From: Pseudarthrobacter sp. NBSH8
GTDB lineage: Bacteria; Actinomycetota; Actinomycetes; Actinomycetales; Micrococcaceae
Direction: 5' to 3'
Length of the DNA: 64,000 nt
Assembly (NCBI RefSeq): GCF_014217545.1
Contig: NZ_CP043178.1
Coordinates: 682,001 to 746,000 of the forward strand
Made by a program: the position numbers and the translations under genes. Below, piece by piece: positions 25,850 to 35,400 of this stretch. The notes beneath the pieces are model-generated. The model was not told the origin of the DNA. It searched no databases and worked only from the letters and a program-made list of their open reading frames with translations. Positions within the stretch are counted from its first letter, which is position 1. Each line of letters opens with the position of its first letter.

Positions 25850-28468
25850 TCAGGCGTTGACGATCAGCCCCAGCTCGGCTTTGGAAGCCAGTGCCTCGTG
25901 CCGGGGCAGGACGCGGACGGTGTAGCCGAACGGACCGGACCGGTCGATCAGCAGGGAGCCGCTGAACAGGTGGCGCCCGTCGCCCAGGTCCTCTTTCGAG
26001 CTCAATTCCATCAGGGTGACGTCCGCCAGGGTGTCGCTTTCCTCGGCGCGCCCATAGGCCACCTCCACTGTTACGTCGTCCGGGGTCAGGGTGTGCAGCG
26101 CGATGTAGGCGTTCACCTGCAGGGTGTCCCCGATCTGCGGATCCTCGGAAACTCCTACGGAGTCCACATGCTCAACGTGCAGCAGGGGCCACGCTGAGCG
26201 CACCTTCGCCGTCCACGCAGCCAGGACACGGGCCTGGGCGTAGGAGTCGGCAACGGCCCTGCGTCCGGCCTCGGCTGCCGGACGGTAGAGCAGGTTGACG
26301 TAGTCGTGCAGCATACGCTCGGCGGAAACGGCCGGGCCCAAATGCGACAGCGTGTGCTTGATCATTGACACCCAGTGCGTGGGGACTTTCTCCGTACCCG
26401 TAGTGGACGGTCCGGCGGCACCTGCACTGTCAGACACCGTGTTCCCGTAGAAGCGCGGCGCCACCTGCGTTTCCAGGAGTTCGTACAGCGCCGCCGCCTC
26501 GATGTCGTCCCGCTCCTCGGGGGACGCATCATTGTTGGCGGTGGGGATCGCCCAGCCGTTCTCGCCGTCGTACATTTCATCCCACCAGCCGTCCATAACC
26601 GAAAGGTTCAGCGAACCGTTGATGGCGGCCTTCATGCCCGACGTGCCGCACGCCTCCAGGGGGCGGAGCGGGTTGTTGAGCCACACGTCGCAGCCCGGGA
26701 AGAGTGTCCTGGCCATCGCAATGTCGTAGTTCGGCAGGAAGGCGATGCGGTGGCGGACCTCGGGGTCGTCGGTGAAGCGGACCAGATCCTGGATCATCTT
26801 CTTACCGGCGTCATCTGCCGGGTGGGACTTTCCGGCGATCACGAGTTGGATCGGATGCTCCGGGTGCAGCAGCAGCGCCTTGAGCCGGGCCGGCTCGCGG
26901 AGCATCAGCGTCAGGCGCTTATACGTGGGGACGCGGCGGGCGAAGCCGATGGTCAGCACGTCGGGGTCCAGGACGCTGTCGGTCCAGCCAAGCTCGGCGT
27001 CGGCGGCGCCGCGCTTCTTCCACGCGGCGCGGAGCCGGCGGCGCACGTCCTCCACGAGTGCTGTGCGCATTTCACGGCGCAGCCCCCAGACATCGGCGTC
27101 GCTGACGTTGTAGGCAAGGTCCCAGCGGCCCATGGCTTCGGCCTCGGAGCCGAACTGTTCCCGCGCGAGCCGGGAGATGCGACCGTCCACCCAGGTGGGC
27201 ACGTGCACGCCGTTGGTCACGGACGTGATGGGCACCTCGGAGTGGTCGAACCCGGGCCACAAGGCCGAGAACATCCCGCGGGATACCTCGCCGTGCAGCT
27301 TGGCGACTCCGTTGGCCCGCTGTGCCAGCCGGAGCCCCATCACGGCCATGTTAAAGACTGACGGATTGCCATCGGCGTAGTTTTCCCGGCCCAGTTCCAG
27401 AATCCGGTCCACCGGTACCGCGGGCGCGAGCCCGGCCTGGAAGAAGTGGTGGATCTGGGAAATCTCGAAACGGTCGATTCCGGCCGGAACGGGCGTGTGG
27501 GTGGTGAAGACCGTTGACGCCCTGCCGGCGGCGAGGGCTTCATCGAAGCTGAGGGCGGCGTCGCCGGCCATCAGCTCCTGGATGCGCTCAATCCCCAGGA
27601 AGCCGGCATGGCCCTCATTGGTGTGGAAGACTTCGGGCGCCGCGGTTCCGGTCAGCTGCTGGTAGGCGCGCAGGGCCTTGACTCCGCCCATGCCCAGCAG
27701 GAGCTCCTGCTGCAGGCGGTGGTCGCCGCCGCCGCCGTAGAGGCGGTCGGTGATGCCGCGGGCGGCGTCGTCGTTGCCGGGAACATTGGAATCCAGCAGG
27801 AGCAGCGGTACGCGTCCGACGTCGGCACGCCAGATGTGTGCCAGCAGGCGGCGCCCGTTGGGGAGCGGGAGCGAGATCTGCAGGGCCCGGCCGTTGCCGT
27901 CGGCGGACGGCTCGCGAAGGAGGGTGAGCGGGAGGCCGTCAGGATCGAGGACCGGATAGGTTTCCTGCTGCCAGGCGTCGCGGGAGAGCGATTGCTTGAA
28001 GTAGCCGGCCTGGTACAGCAGGCCCACGCCGATCAGGGGCACGCCGAGGTCCGAGGCGGCCTTAAGGTGGTCGCCGGCCAGGATGCCCAGGCCGCCGGAG
28101 TACTGCGGCAGGACTTCGGTGATGCCAAATTCGGGGGAGAAGTATGCGATGGCGGCGGGGGCTTCCGCGCCCAGGCTCTGATACCAGCGGGGCTGCTCAA
28201 GATACCGGTCAAGGTCCTCGGCGGCGGCCCGGACCTGGTCAACGACTGACTGGTCGGCGGCGAGGCGCTGGAACTCTTCGCGGCTGACCCGGCCCAGGAA
28301 ACTGATGGGATCCTGCCCGGATTCTTCCCAGATGCGGGGGTTCAGAGCCGCGAAAAGTTCCCGGGTGGGCCGGTGCCAGGACCAGCGCAGGTTTGTGGCC
28401 AATCGGGCCAGCGGCCTGATGGGCTCCGGGAGGACTGTTCTGACGGTAAATCTGCGGATTGCCTTCAC
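25850..28468 (-). CDS. glgP: Alpha-glucan (glycogen) phosphorylase GlgP
   Basis: About 872 residues of the short actinobacterial GT35 phosphorylase type that releases glucose-1-phosphate from alpha-1,4-glucan. Diagnostic segments: EFGITEVLPQYSGGLGILAG, EVFHTNEGHAGFLGIERI, SVTNGVHVPTW, GFARRVPTYKRL, VIAGKSHPADD, and the PLP-lysine region CGTSGMKAAINGSLN. The GTG start at 28468 (VKAIRRFTVR) is chosen by alignment in memory with Mycobacterium GlgP (MKALRRFTVR); the frame is open further to 28600 but that part is not family-like. It is divergent from glgE. Confidence 0.92.
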   Translation of the reverse strand: MKAIRRFTVRTVLPEPIRPLARLATNLRWSWHRPTRELFAALNPRIWEESGQDPISFLGRVSREEFQRLAADQSVVDQVRAAAEDLDRYLEQPRWYQSLGAEAPAAIAYFSPEFGITEVLPQYSGGLGILAGDHLKAASDLGVPLIGVGLLYQAGYFKQSLSRDAWQQETYPVLDPDGLPLTLLREPSADGNGRALQISLPLPNGRRLLAHIWRADVGRVPLLLLDSNVPGNDDAARGITDRLYGGGGDHRLQQELLLGMGGVKALRAYQQLTGTAAPEVFHTNEGHAGFLGIERIQELMAGDAALSFDEALAAGRASTVFTTHTPVPAGIDRFEISQIHHFFQAGLAPAVPVDRILELGRENYADGNPSVFNMAVMGLRLAQRANGVAKLHGEVSRGMFSALWPGFDHSEVPITSVTNGVHVPTWVDGRISRLAREQFGSEAEAMGRWDLAYNVSDADVWGLRREMRTALVEDVRRRLRAAWKKRGAADAELGWTDSVLDPDVLTIGFARRVPTYKRLTLMLREPARLKALLLHPEHPIQLVIAGKSHPADDAGKKMIQDLVRFTDDPEVRHRIAFLPNYDIAMARTLFPGCDVWLNNPLRPLEACGTSGMKAAINGSLNLSVMDGWWDEMYDGENGWAIPTANNDASPEERDDIEAAALYELLETQVAPRFYGNTVSDSAGAAGPSTTGTEKVPTHWVSMIKHTLSHLGPAVSAERMLHDYVNLLYRPAAEAGRRAVADSYAQARVLAAWTAKVRSAWPLLHVEHVDSVGVSEDPQIGDTLQVNAYIALHTLTPDDVTVEVAYGRAEESDTLADVTLMELSSKEDLGDGRHLFSGSLLIDRSGPFGYTVRVLPRHEALASKAELGLIVNA

Positions 28469-28620
28469 CTGCGCCACACTAACCGACAACATCAACGTCT
28501 GGAACCGCTTTGGCTTTCTTTTAGGTAAATGACAGTTGGCGTGGCGGATAAGTCGAATCGCGGCGACAAAAAGCAGCGCAGGCTTAGCAATTTTGACCAT
28601 TTCTCGCTAACGTCGAGCCT

Positions 28621-30702
28621 GTGACGACTAACTCAGCAACCCCTGCCGCCTCAAAGAAAAAGCCGAAAGGCAAAATCACCGACGGGCTAAGATTTGGCCG
28701 CTTTCCGATCACCGCCGTGCAGCCTGCGGTAGAGGGTGGAAAGTATCCTGCCAAGGCCTTGCCGGGGGAGGGGATCGTGGTGGGTGCCACCGCATTCCGG
28801 GAGGGTCATGACCAGCTGGGTGTCAGTGCGGTCCTCCTGGATCCCCGGGGGAAGGAACGCCAGCGCGTCAGGCTGGCACCGCCCAAAGGGGAACGCGGCC
28901 TCGGCACGGACCGTTGGGAGGGCATCCTCACGCCGTCGGCCGTTGGAAACTGGACCTTCCTCATTGAGGCGTGGCACGACCGCTACGGAACCTGGCACCA
29001 CAACGCCGAGGTCAAGGTGGCCGCAGGCATCGACGTGGAGCTGATGCTCGCCGAAGGTTCGGCGCTGCTCTCAGAAGCGGCCGCCGACGTCTCCCGTAAT
29101 GCGTCGGACCGGCGCACCCTGCGCATGGCCTCTTCCATCCTGGCCAACGGATCCCTCACCGATGAGGAACGCTTGGCAGCCGGCTTCGGCTCCGACGTCG
29201 CCGACGTCGTGGAACGCCAGCCGATCCGGGAGCTGGTCACCGTTTCCGAGCAGTACCCGCTGCTGGTGGAGCGCGATCTCGCAGGCCGTGGAGCCTGGTA
29301 CGAGTTCTTTCCCCGGTCCGAGGGCGCCGTCAGGGACGCCGCCACCGGGGCCTGGACGTCCGGGAATTTCAGGACAGCAGCGAAGCGGCTGGACGCGGTG
29401 GCGGAAATGGGCTTCGACGTGCTCTACATGCCGCCCATCCACCCCATCGGCATCCAGCACCGCAAGGGCCCCAACAACACCCTGATCGCCGGCCCGCACG
29501 ATCCCGGCTCGCCCTGGGCCATCGGCGCCAAGGAGGGTGGCCACGACGCCATCCACCCGGAGTTGGGCTCTTTCGAGGACTTTGACGCCTTTGTTGCCCG
29601 CGCTAAGGAGCTGGGCCTGGAAGTCGCGCTTGATCTGGCGCTGCAGGCAGCGCCCGACCACCCGTGGGTACAGTCCAACCCGGAATGGTTTACCACCCGG
29701 GTTGACGGGAGCATCGCGTATGCGGAAAACCCGCCCAAGAAGTACCAGGATATTTTCCCGCTCAATTTCGACAACGATCCGGAAGGGCTTGCGAAGGAAA
29801 TCCTGCGGGTCGTGTTGCTGTGGGTCAGCCATGGCGTGAAGATCTTCCGGGTGGATAATCCGCACACCAAACCGGTGTGGTTCTGGGAATGGCTCATTGG
29901 CCAGGTCAACAAAAAGACTCCCGGCGTGGTGTTCCTCGCGGAAGCGTTTACGCGCCCTGCGATGATGCACGCCCTGGGCCGGGCGGGTTTCCAGCAGTCA
30001 TACACCTACTTCACGTGGCGGAACACCAAGAAGGAACTGGAAACCTACTTCGCGGAGGTCAGCCACGACTCGCCGGCGTACTTCCGGCCCAACTTCTTTG
30101 TCAACACGCCGGACATCCTCACGGAATATCTGCAGTTCGGCGGTCCGGCGGCGTTCAAGATCCGCGCCGCATTGGCCGCCACCGCCAGCCCGCTGTGGGG
30201 CGTTTATGCCGGCTATGAGCTCTATGAGCATGTTGCCCGCCCCGGTGCCGAAGAGTACATCGACAACGAGAAATTTGAATACAAGGCCCGTGACTGGGAC
30301 GCTGCCGCGGCCTCGGGCCGGACCCTGGCGCCGTATCTGACCAGGCTCAACGCCATCAGGCACAGCCACCCGGCGCTGTTGGACCTGCAGAATCTCACGG
30401 TCCACCAAAGCACCGACGACGCCACGGTGGTGTATTCCAAACACAAGACCCTGCCGGACGGCACCAAGGACACCATCATTGTGGTGGTCAACGTCGATCC
30501 GCACGGCACCAGGGAGAGCACCATTTCCCTGGACCTGGCTGCCCTTGAACTTGACCCCGAGGACCTGTCGCCCAACGGCGGATTCCGGGTGGAGGACCTC
30601 ATTTCCGGAGAATCCTGGGAATGGGGCGAATACAACTACGTCCGCCTGGATGCGCACGTTGAACCCGCACACATCCTGAGCGTGAGGAGAGTTCATCAGT
30701 GA
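28621..30702 (+). CDS. glgE: Alpha-1,4-glucan:maltose-1-phosphate maltosyltransferase GlgE
   Basis: A 693-residue GH13_3 enzyme that extends alpha-1,4-glucan with maltosyl units from maltose-1-phosphate. The N-terminal beta domain (about 20-130) and helical insert are followed by the catalytic barrel with FRVDNPHTKP (Asp412) and LAEAFTRP (Glu441); both are 18 residues later than Asp394/Glu423 of the Streptomyces enzyme, consistent with a slightly longer N-terminus. GTG 28621 is the start. It overlaps treS by 4 bases, giving a glgE-treS-mak/glgB operon. Confidence 0.95.
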   Translation: MTTNSATPAASKKKPKGKITDGLRFGRFPITAVQPAVEGGKYPAKALPGEGIVVGATAFREGHDQLGVSAVLLDPRGKERQRVRLAPPKGERGLGTDRWEGILTPSAVGNWTFLIEAWHDRYGTWHHNAEVKVAAGIDVELMLAEGSALLSEAAADVSRNASDRRTLRMASSILANGSLTDEERLAAGFGSDVADVVERQPIRELVTVSEQYPLLVERDLAGRGAWYEFFPRSEGAVRDAATGAWTSGNFRTAAKRLDAVAEMGFDVLYMPPIHPIGIQHRKGPNNTLIAGPHDPGSPWAIGAKEGGHDAIHPELGSFEDFDAFVARAKELGLEVALDLALQAAPDHPWVQSNPEWFTTRVDGSIAYAENPPKKYQDIFPLNFDNDPEGLAKEILRVVLLWVSHGVKIFRVDNPHTKPVWFWEWLIGQVNKKTPGVVFLAEAFTRPAMMHALGRAGFQQSYTYFTWRNTKKELETYFAEVSHDSPAYFRPNFFVNTPDILTEYLQFGGPAAFKIRAALAATASPLWGVYAGYELYEHVARPGAEEYIDNEKFEYKARDWDAAAASGRTLAPYLTRLNAIRHSHPALLDLQNLTVHQSTDDATVVYSKHKTLPDGTKDTIIVVVNVDPHGTRESTISLDLAALELDPEDLSPNGGFRVEDLISGESWEWGEYNYVRLDAHVEPAHILSVRRVHQ

Positions 30703-32495
30703 GCTTTAACCCGCAGAGTTCCAGCCAGCATTTCACCCCCAAGAGCACATTTGAGCTACATGCACCGGGCCTAGCGCACGATCCGCTCTGGTATCGGAAG
30801 GCCGTCTTCTATGAAGTGCTGGTACGGGCCTTCGCGGATGCGAACGGCGACGGTTCGGGCGACTTCACCGGCCTGATCGACCGGCTGGACTACCTGCAGT
30901 GGCTCGGCATCGATTGCCTGTGGCTCCCGCCGTTCTTCCAGTCGCCGCTGCGTGACGGCGGCTATGACATCTCGGACTACAATTCCGTCCTGGATGAATT
31001 CGGCACTATCAGCGACTTCAAGCGGCTGGTGGCGGAGTCCCATGCCCGCGGCGTCCGGGTCATCATTGACCTGCCGCTGAACCACACCTCGGACCAGCAC
31101 CCCTGGTTCCAGGAATCGCGCAAGGACCCAGACGGTCCCTTCGGCGACTTTTACGTGTGGAGCGACACGGACGAGAAGTACCAGGACGCCCGCATCATCT
31201 TCGTGGACACGGAGGAATCCAACTGGACGTTCGACCCCATCCGCAGGCAGTTCTTCTGGCACCGCTTCTTCGGCCACCAGCCTGACCTGAACTTTGAAAA
31301 CCCCAAGGTCATCGAAGCGCTCTTCGACGTGGTTCGTTTCTGGCTGGACCAGGGCATCGACGGTTTCCGGGCGGACGCCATCCCGTACCTCTTCGAGGAG
31401 GAGGGGACCAACTGCGAAAACCTGCCAGCCACCCATGACTTCCTGCGCAAACTTCGGGCCATGGTGGACGAAGGCTACCCCGGCCGCGTCATCATCGCCG
31501 AGGCCAACCAGCCGCCCAACGAGGTGGTGGAGTACTTCGGAACAGCAGAAGAGCCCGAATGCCACATGGCGTTCCACTTCCCCATCATGCCGCGCCTCTA
31601 CTACGCCCTGCGCGACCAGAAGGCCGCTCCGATCATCGAAACCATGCATGACACCCCGGAGATCCCCGAAGGCGCGCAGTGGGGAACTTTCTTGCGCAAC
31701 CACGATGAACTGACGCTGGAGATGGTCACTCCCGACGAGCGCGCGGCGATGCTGGGCTGGTATGCGCCGGACCCCCGCATGCGCGCCAACATCGGGATCC
31801 GGCGTCGCCTTGCACCGCTGCTGGATAATTCCCGGGCCGAGATCGAACTGATCAATGCGCTGCTGCTGTCGCTTCCTGGCAGCCCGTTCCTGTACTACGG
31901 GGACGAGATCGGCATGGGGGACAACATCTGGCTCGATGACCGCGATGCCGTACGCACTCCCATGCAGTGGAACCCGGACCGGAACGCAGGATTCTCCAAC
32001 GCTGATCCCGGCAAGCTCTACCTGCCGGTCATCCAGTCACTGGTGTACAACTACAACATGGCCAATGTGGAAGCCGAGGCCGCCCACTCCGGTTCACTGC
32101 TCCGCTGGACACGGCAGATCCTCAGCGTCCGCAAGAACCACCCTGTCTTCGGGCTGGGTGCGTTCAAACATGTCGAAGCGGACCACGACGCCGTGGTGGC
32201 GTATCTCCGGGAACTTTCGGATGACAACACTGCGGGGCTGCCGGGCGAATCCATTCTGTGCGCCTTCAACCTTTCGCAGCACCCCGTCGCGGCAAAACTG
32301 CGGATTCCGCAGTTTGCCGGCCGCGGACTGCGCGATGTGTTCGGGGGGCAGCCGTTCCCCGGGATCGATGACGACGGATCACTGACGCTGACCCTGGGGA
32401 GCCATGATTTCTTCTGGCTGCGGATCCGCTCTGCGACGTCCAACCCGGCCTCCCCGTACACGCAGGCACTGCCCATCCTGTCCATCGAGAACTGA
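30699..32495 (+). CDS. treS: Trehalose synthase (maltose alpha-D-glucosyltransferase) TreS
   Basis: A 598-residue GH13_16 enzyme interconverting maltose and trehalose. The barrel shows DLPLNHTSDQHPWF, DGFRADAIPYLFEEEG with nucleophile Asp226, IIAEANQPP with Glu268 and FLRNHDELTLEMV. These residues lie 4 positions before those of M. smegmatis TreS. It is not fused to maltokinase, unlike the TreS-Pep2 fusions of some actinobacteria. GTG start overlaps the glgE stop; the Mak-GlgB gene starts 1 base after its stop. Confidence 0.94.
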   Translation: MSFNPQSSSQHFTPKSTFELHAPGLAHDPLWYRKAVFYEVLVRAFADANGDGSGDFTGLIDRLDYLQWLGIDCLWLPPFFQSPLRDGGYDISDYNSVLDEFGTISDFKRLVAESHARGVRVIIDLPLNHTSDQHPWFQESRKDPDGPFGDFYVWSDTDEKYQDARIIFVDTEESNWTFDPIRRQFFWHRFFGHQPDLNFENPKVIEALFDVVRFWLDQGIDGFRADAIPYLFEEEGTNCENLPATHDFLRKLRAMVDEGYPGRVIIAEANQPPNEVVEYFGTAEEPECHMAFHFPIMPRLYYALRDQKAAPIIETMHDTPEIPEGAQWGTFLRNHDELTLEMVTPDERAAMLGWYAPDPRMRANIGIRRRLAPLLDNSRAEIELINALLLSLPGSPFLYYGDEIGMGDNIWLDDRDAVRTPMQWNPDRNAGFSNADPGKLYLPVIQSLVYNYNMANVEAEAAHSGSLLRWTRQILSVRKNHPVFGLGAFKHVEADHDAVVAYLRELSDDNTAGLPGESILCAFNLSQHPVAAKLRIPQFAGRGLRDVFGGQPFPGIDDDGSLTLTLGSHDFFWLRIRSATSNPASPYTQALPILSIEN

Positions 32496-32496
32496 C

Positions 32497-35400
32497 ATGG
32501 CCCAGCCCACCCTCACAGCCACACTGAGCGCCGTCCTTCGGGAATGGCTCCCACGCCAGCGCTGGTTCCCCGTAAAGACAGACGATTTTGCGCTGGAGCA
32601 GGCCGGCAGCCTGAGCCTCGAGGATGCCGCAGGGCAGGCTCGGCTGGAGATATTCCTGCTGGCTGTCACGTCCAGGACGGCCGACGGCGGACTCCGGACT
32701 GACGTGGTCCAGGTCCCGCTGAGCTACCGGGCAAGTCCGCTTGCCGGAGCGGAGCGGGCACTGGTGGGCCACGCTCCCGAGGCCGGCATGGCCTGGATCT
32801 ACGACGCCGTGCACGATCCTTCCTTTGTCTCCTCGTGGCTGGAGCTGATCAGGTCCGAAGCCGGCTCGAGCACGGGTGCGGCGACGGGCCACCGCACCCG
32901 GTCGGAGCACCGGTTGCCTACCGCCCACGGAATGGTCAAAGTCCTGTCCGGCGAGCAGTCCAACAGCTCAGTCATCGTTGACGACGGCGAGTCTGCGGCC
33001 ATTGTGAAATTCTTCCGGGTGCTCTCTGAAGGGATCAACCCTGAAGTTGAGGTGGGGGCGGCACTTACGGCCCAGGGCATCTTCGAGGTTCCGGCAACGC
33101 TGGGGTGGGTCCGCGGGGAATGGCAGGCGCCGGCACCACAGGGGCTCCCGGCACAGGCACCATCGCAGGGCGAGCTTGCCGTAGCCCACGAATTCCTCGC
33201 CGGCGGCCGGGATGCGTGGCGCCTTGCCGTGGATGCCGCGCGCACTGGCGCCGATTTCACCGCCGAAGCTTATGCCCTGGGTGCGGCCACGGCCACGGTC
33301 CACCGTCGGCTGGCGGAAGCCCTCGGCACAGCGGTTGAACCGGCCCCGGGTCAGGTTATTGCGCCCGGAGTAGCCCAGCGGGTCCGGCAGGCATGGGCGG
33401 AAGCCGGTGCCGCCGTCGGGCCTTACGACGATGCCTTAGACGCGCTTCTTGGCGAGCTCGACGGCGTGCCGGCGGGGCCGCTGCAGCGGATCCACGGCGA
33501 TCTTCACCTCGGCCAGATCCTGCAGGTCCCCGGCCAAGGCGGCGGGCCGGGCCGTTGGGCCATTCTTGATTTTGAAGGTGAGCCACTGCGGCCCATCGCT
33601 GAACGCAACTTTCCCGACGTTCCGCTCCGCGACGTGGTGGGAATGCTCCGCTCATTCGACTACGCGGCCGGCGCGGCAGAACGCGAATATCAGGGTGCCC
33701 GCGTTCCGGCATCCTGGGTCGATGATTGCGCGGACGCGTTCCTCGCCGGCTATGCCGCAGTCACCCCCGGCATCATCGACCGAAGTTCACCGCTCTTTGT
33801 GGCATTGTGGCTGGACAAGGCCCTTTACGAAGTCGTTTATGAATTGCGGAACAGACCTGACTGGCTGGCCATTCCAACGAATGCCTCCAGACGGCTCCTC
33901 AGCGTTAAAGGCTCCGGCGATCAGGCCCGGGCAGCATCGGAAGGTATCAAAATGACAGGCTCAGCACCTACAGACCGGCCCCGTGTGCCCCTACACGTGG
34001 ACCCGGAAACCTTGGCCCGCGTGGCGAACGGCGAACATCACGCCCCGCACTCGGTGCTGGGTGCCCACCTGGACGACCACGGCCATGTGACTGTCCGGAC
34101 CGTCAAGCACCTCGCGGAGGCAGTAAGCGTGGTGACCGCCGTGGGTGCGGTGCCCATGACCCACGAGGATAACGGCGTTTGGGTGGCGGTCCTGGAGCCG
34201 TTGCAGGCCGGCCACGTGCCCGACTACCGGCTGGAGGTCACCTATCCTGATGCCGCGCCGCTAACAGTGGATGAGCCGTACCGCTACCTGCCCACAGTGG
34301 GTGAAGTGGATCTGCACCTGATCGGCGAGGGCCGGCACGAGAAGCTCTGGGAAGTCCTGGGCGCGCACGTTCAGCACTACAAGTCCTCACTGGGCGATGT
34401 TGACGGCGTCTCCTTTGCCGTGTGGGCGCCGAACGCGCAGGCGGTCCGCGTCAAGGGCGACTTCAACGCCTGGGACGGCCGGCAGAACTCACTCCGTTCG
34501 CTGGGATCCTCCGGCGTGTGGGAAGTCTTCCTGCCTGGTGTTTTAGCAGGGGCGTGCTACAAGTTCGAGATCAAAACCAAGGGCGGCTACTGGGTCGAAA
34601 AGGCCGATCCCCTGGCCTTCGGTACCGAGGTCCCGCCGCTGACAGCCTCCAGAGTGGTGGAGCAGTCGTACGCGTTCAAGGATGCAGAATGGATGGAGGC
34701 ACGCGCGCAGCGTGACCCGCACAATTCGCCGATGAGCGCCTACGAAGTCCACCTCGGATCCTGGCGCCTTGGCCTGGGCTACCGTGAGCTCGCCAAGGAG
34801 TTGGTGGACTACGTCAAATGGCTGGGCTTCACGCACGTTGAGTTCATGCCCGTGGCCGAACATCCCTTCGGCGGCTCCTGGGGCTACCAGGTGACGTCCT
34901 ACTTTGCGCCGACCTCGCGCTTTGGCCATCCGGATGAATTCCGGTTCCTGGTGGATTCCCTGCACCAGGCCGGAATCGGCGTGCTGCTCGACTGGGTCCC
35001 GGCGCACTTCCCCAAGGATGCCTGGGCGCTGGCCCAGTTCGACGGCGAACCCCTGTACGAGCACGCCGACCCGAACCTGGGTGAGCACCCAGACTGGGGA
35101 ACGCTGATTTTCGACTTTGGCCGCACCGAGGTGCGGAACTTCCTGGTGTCCAACGCGCTGTACTGGCTTGATGAGTTCCATATCGACGGACTCCGGGTGG
35201 ATGCCGTGGCCTCGATGCTGTACCTCGACTACTCACGCGAAGAGGGGCAGTGGTCGCCCAACCGCTTTGGCGGACGCGAAAACCTGGAGGCCATTTCGTT
35301 CCTCCAGGAGGTCAACGCCACTGTGTACAAGACGCACCCCGGCGCGGTGATGATCGCCGAAGAGTCCACAGCTTTCCCCGGCGTCACCGCCCCGACAAGC

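Noticed and set aside
30699..32496. TreS-maltokinase fusion, as in other actinobacteria
   Set aside because: TreS ends with TGA at 32493-32495 and the kinase starts at its own ATG in another frame; the kinase is fused to GlgB instead.
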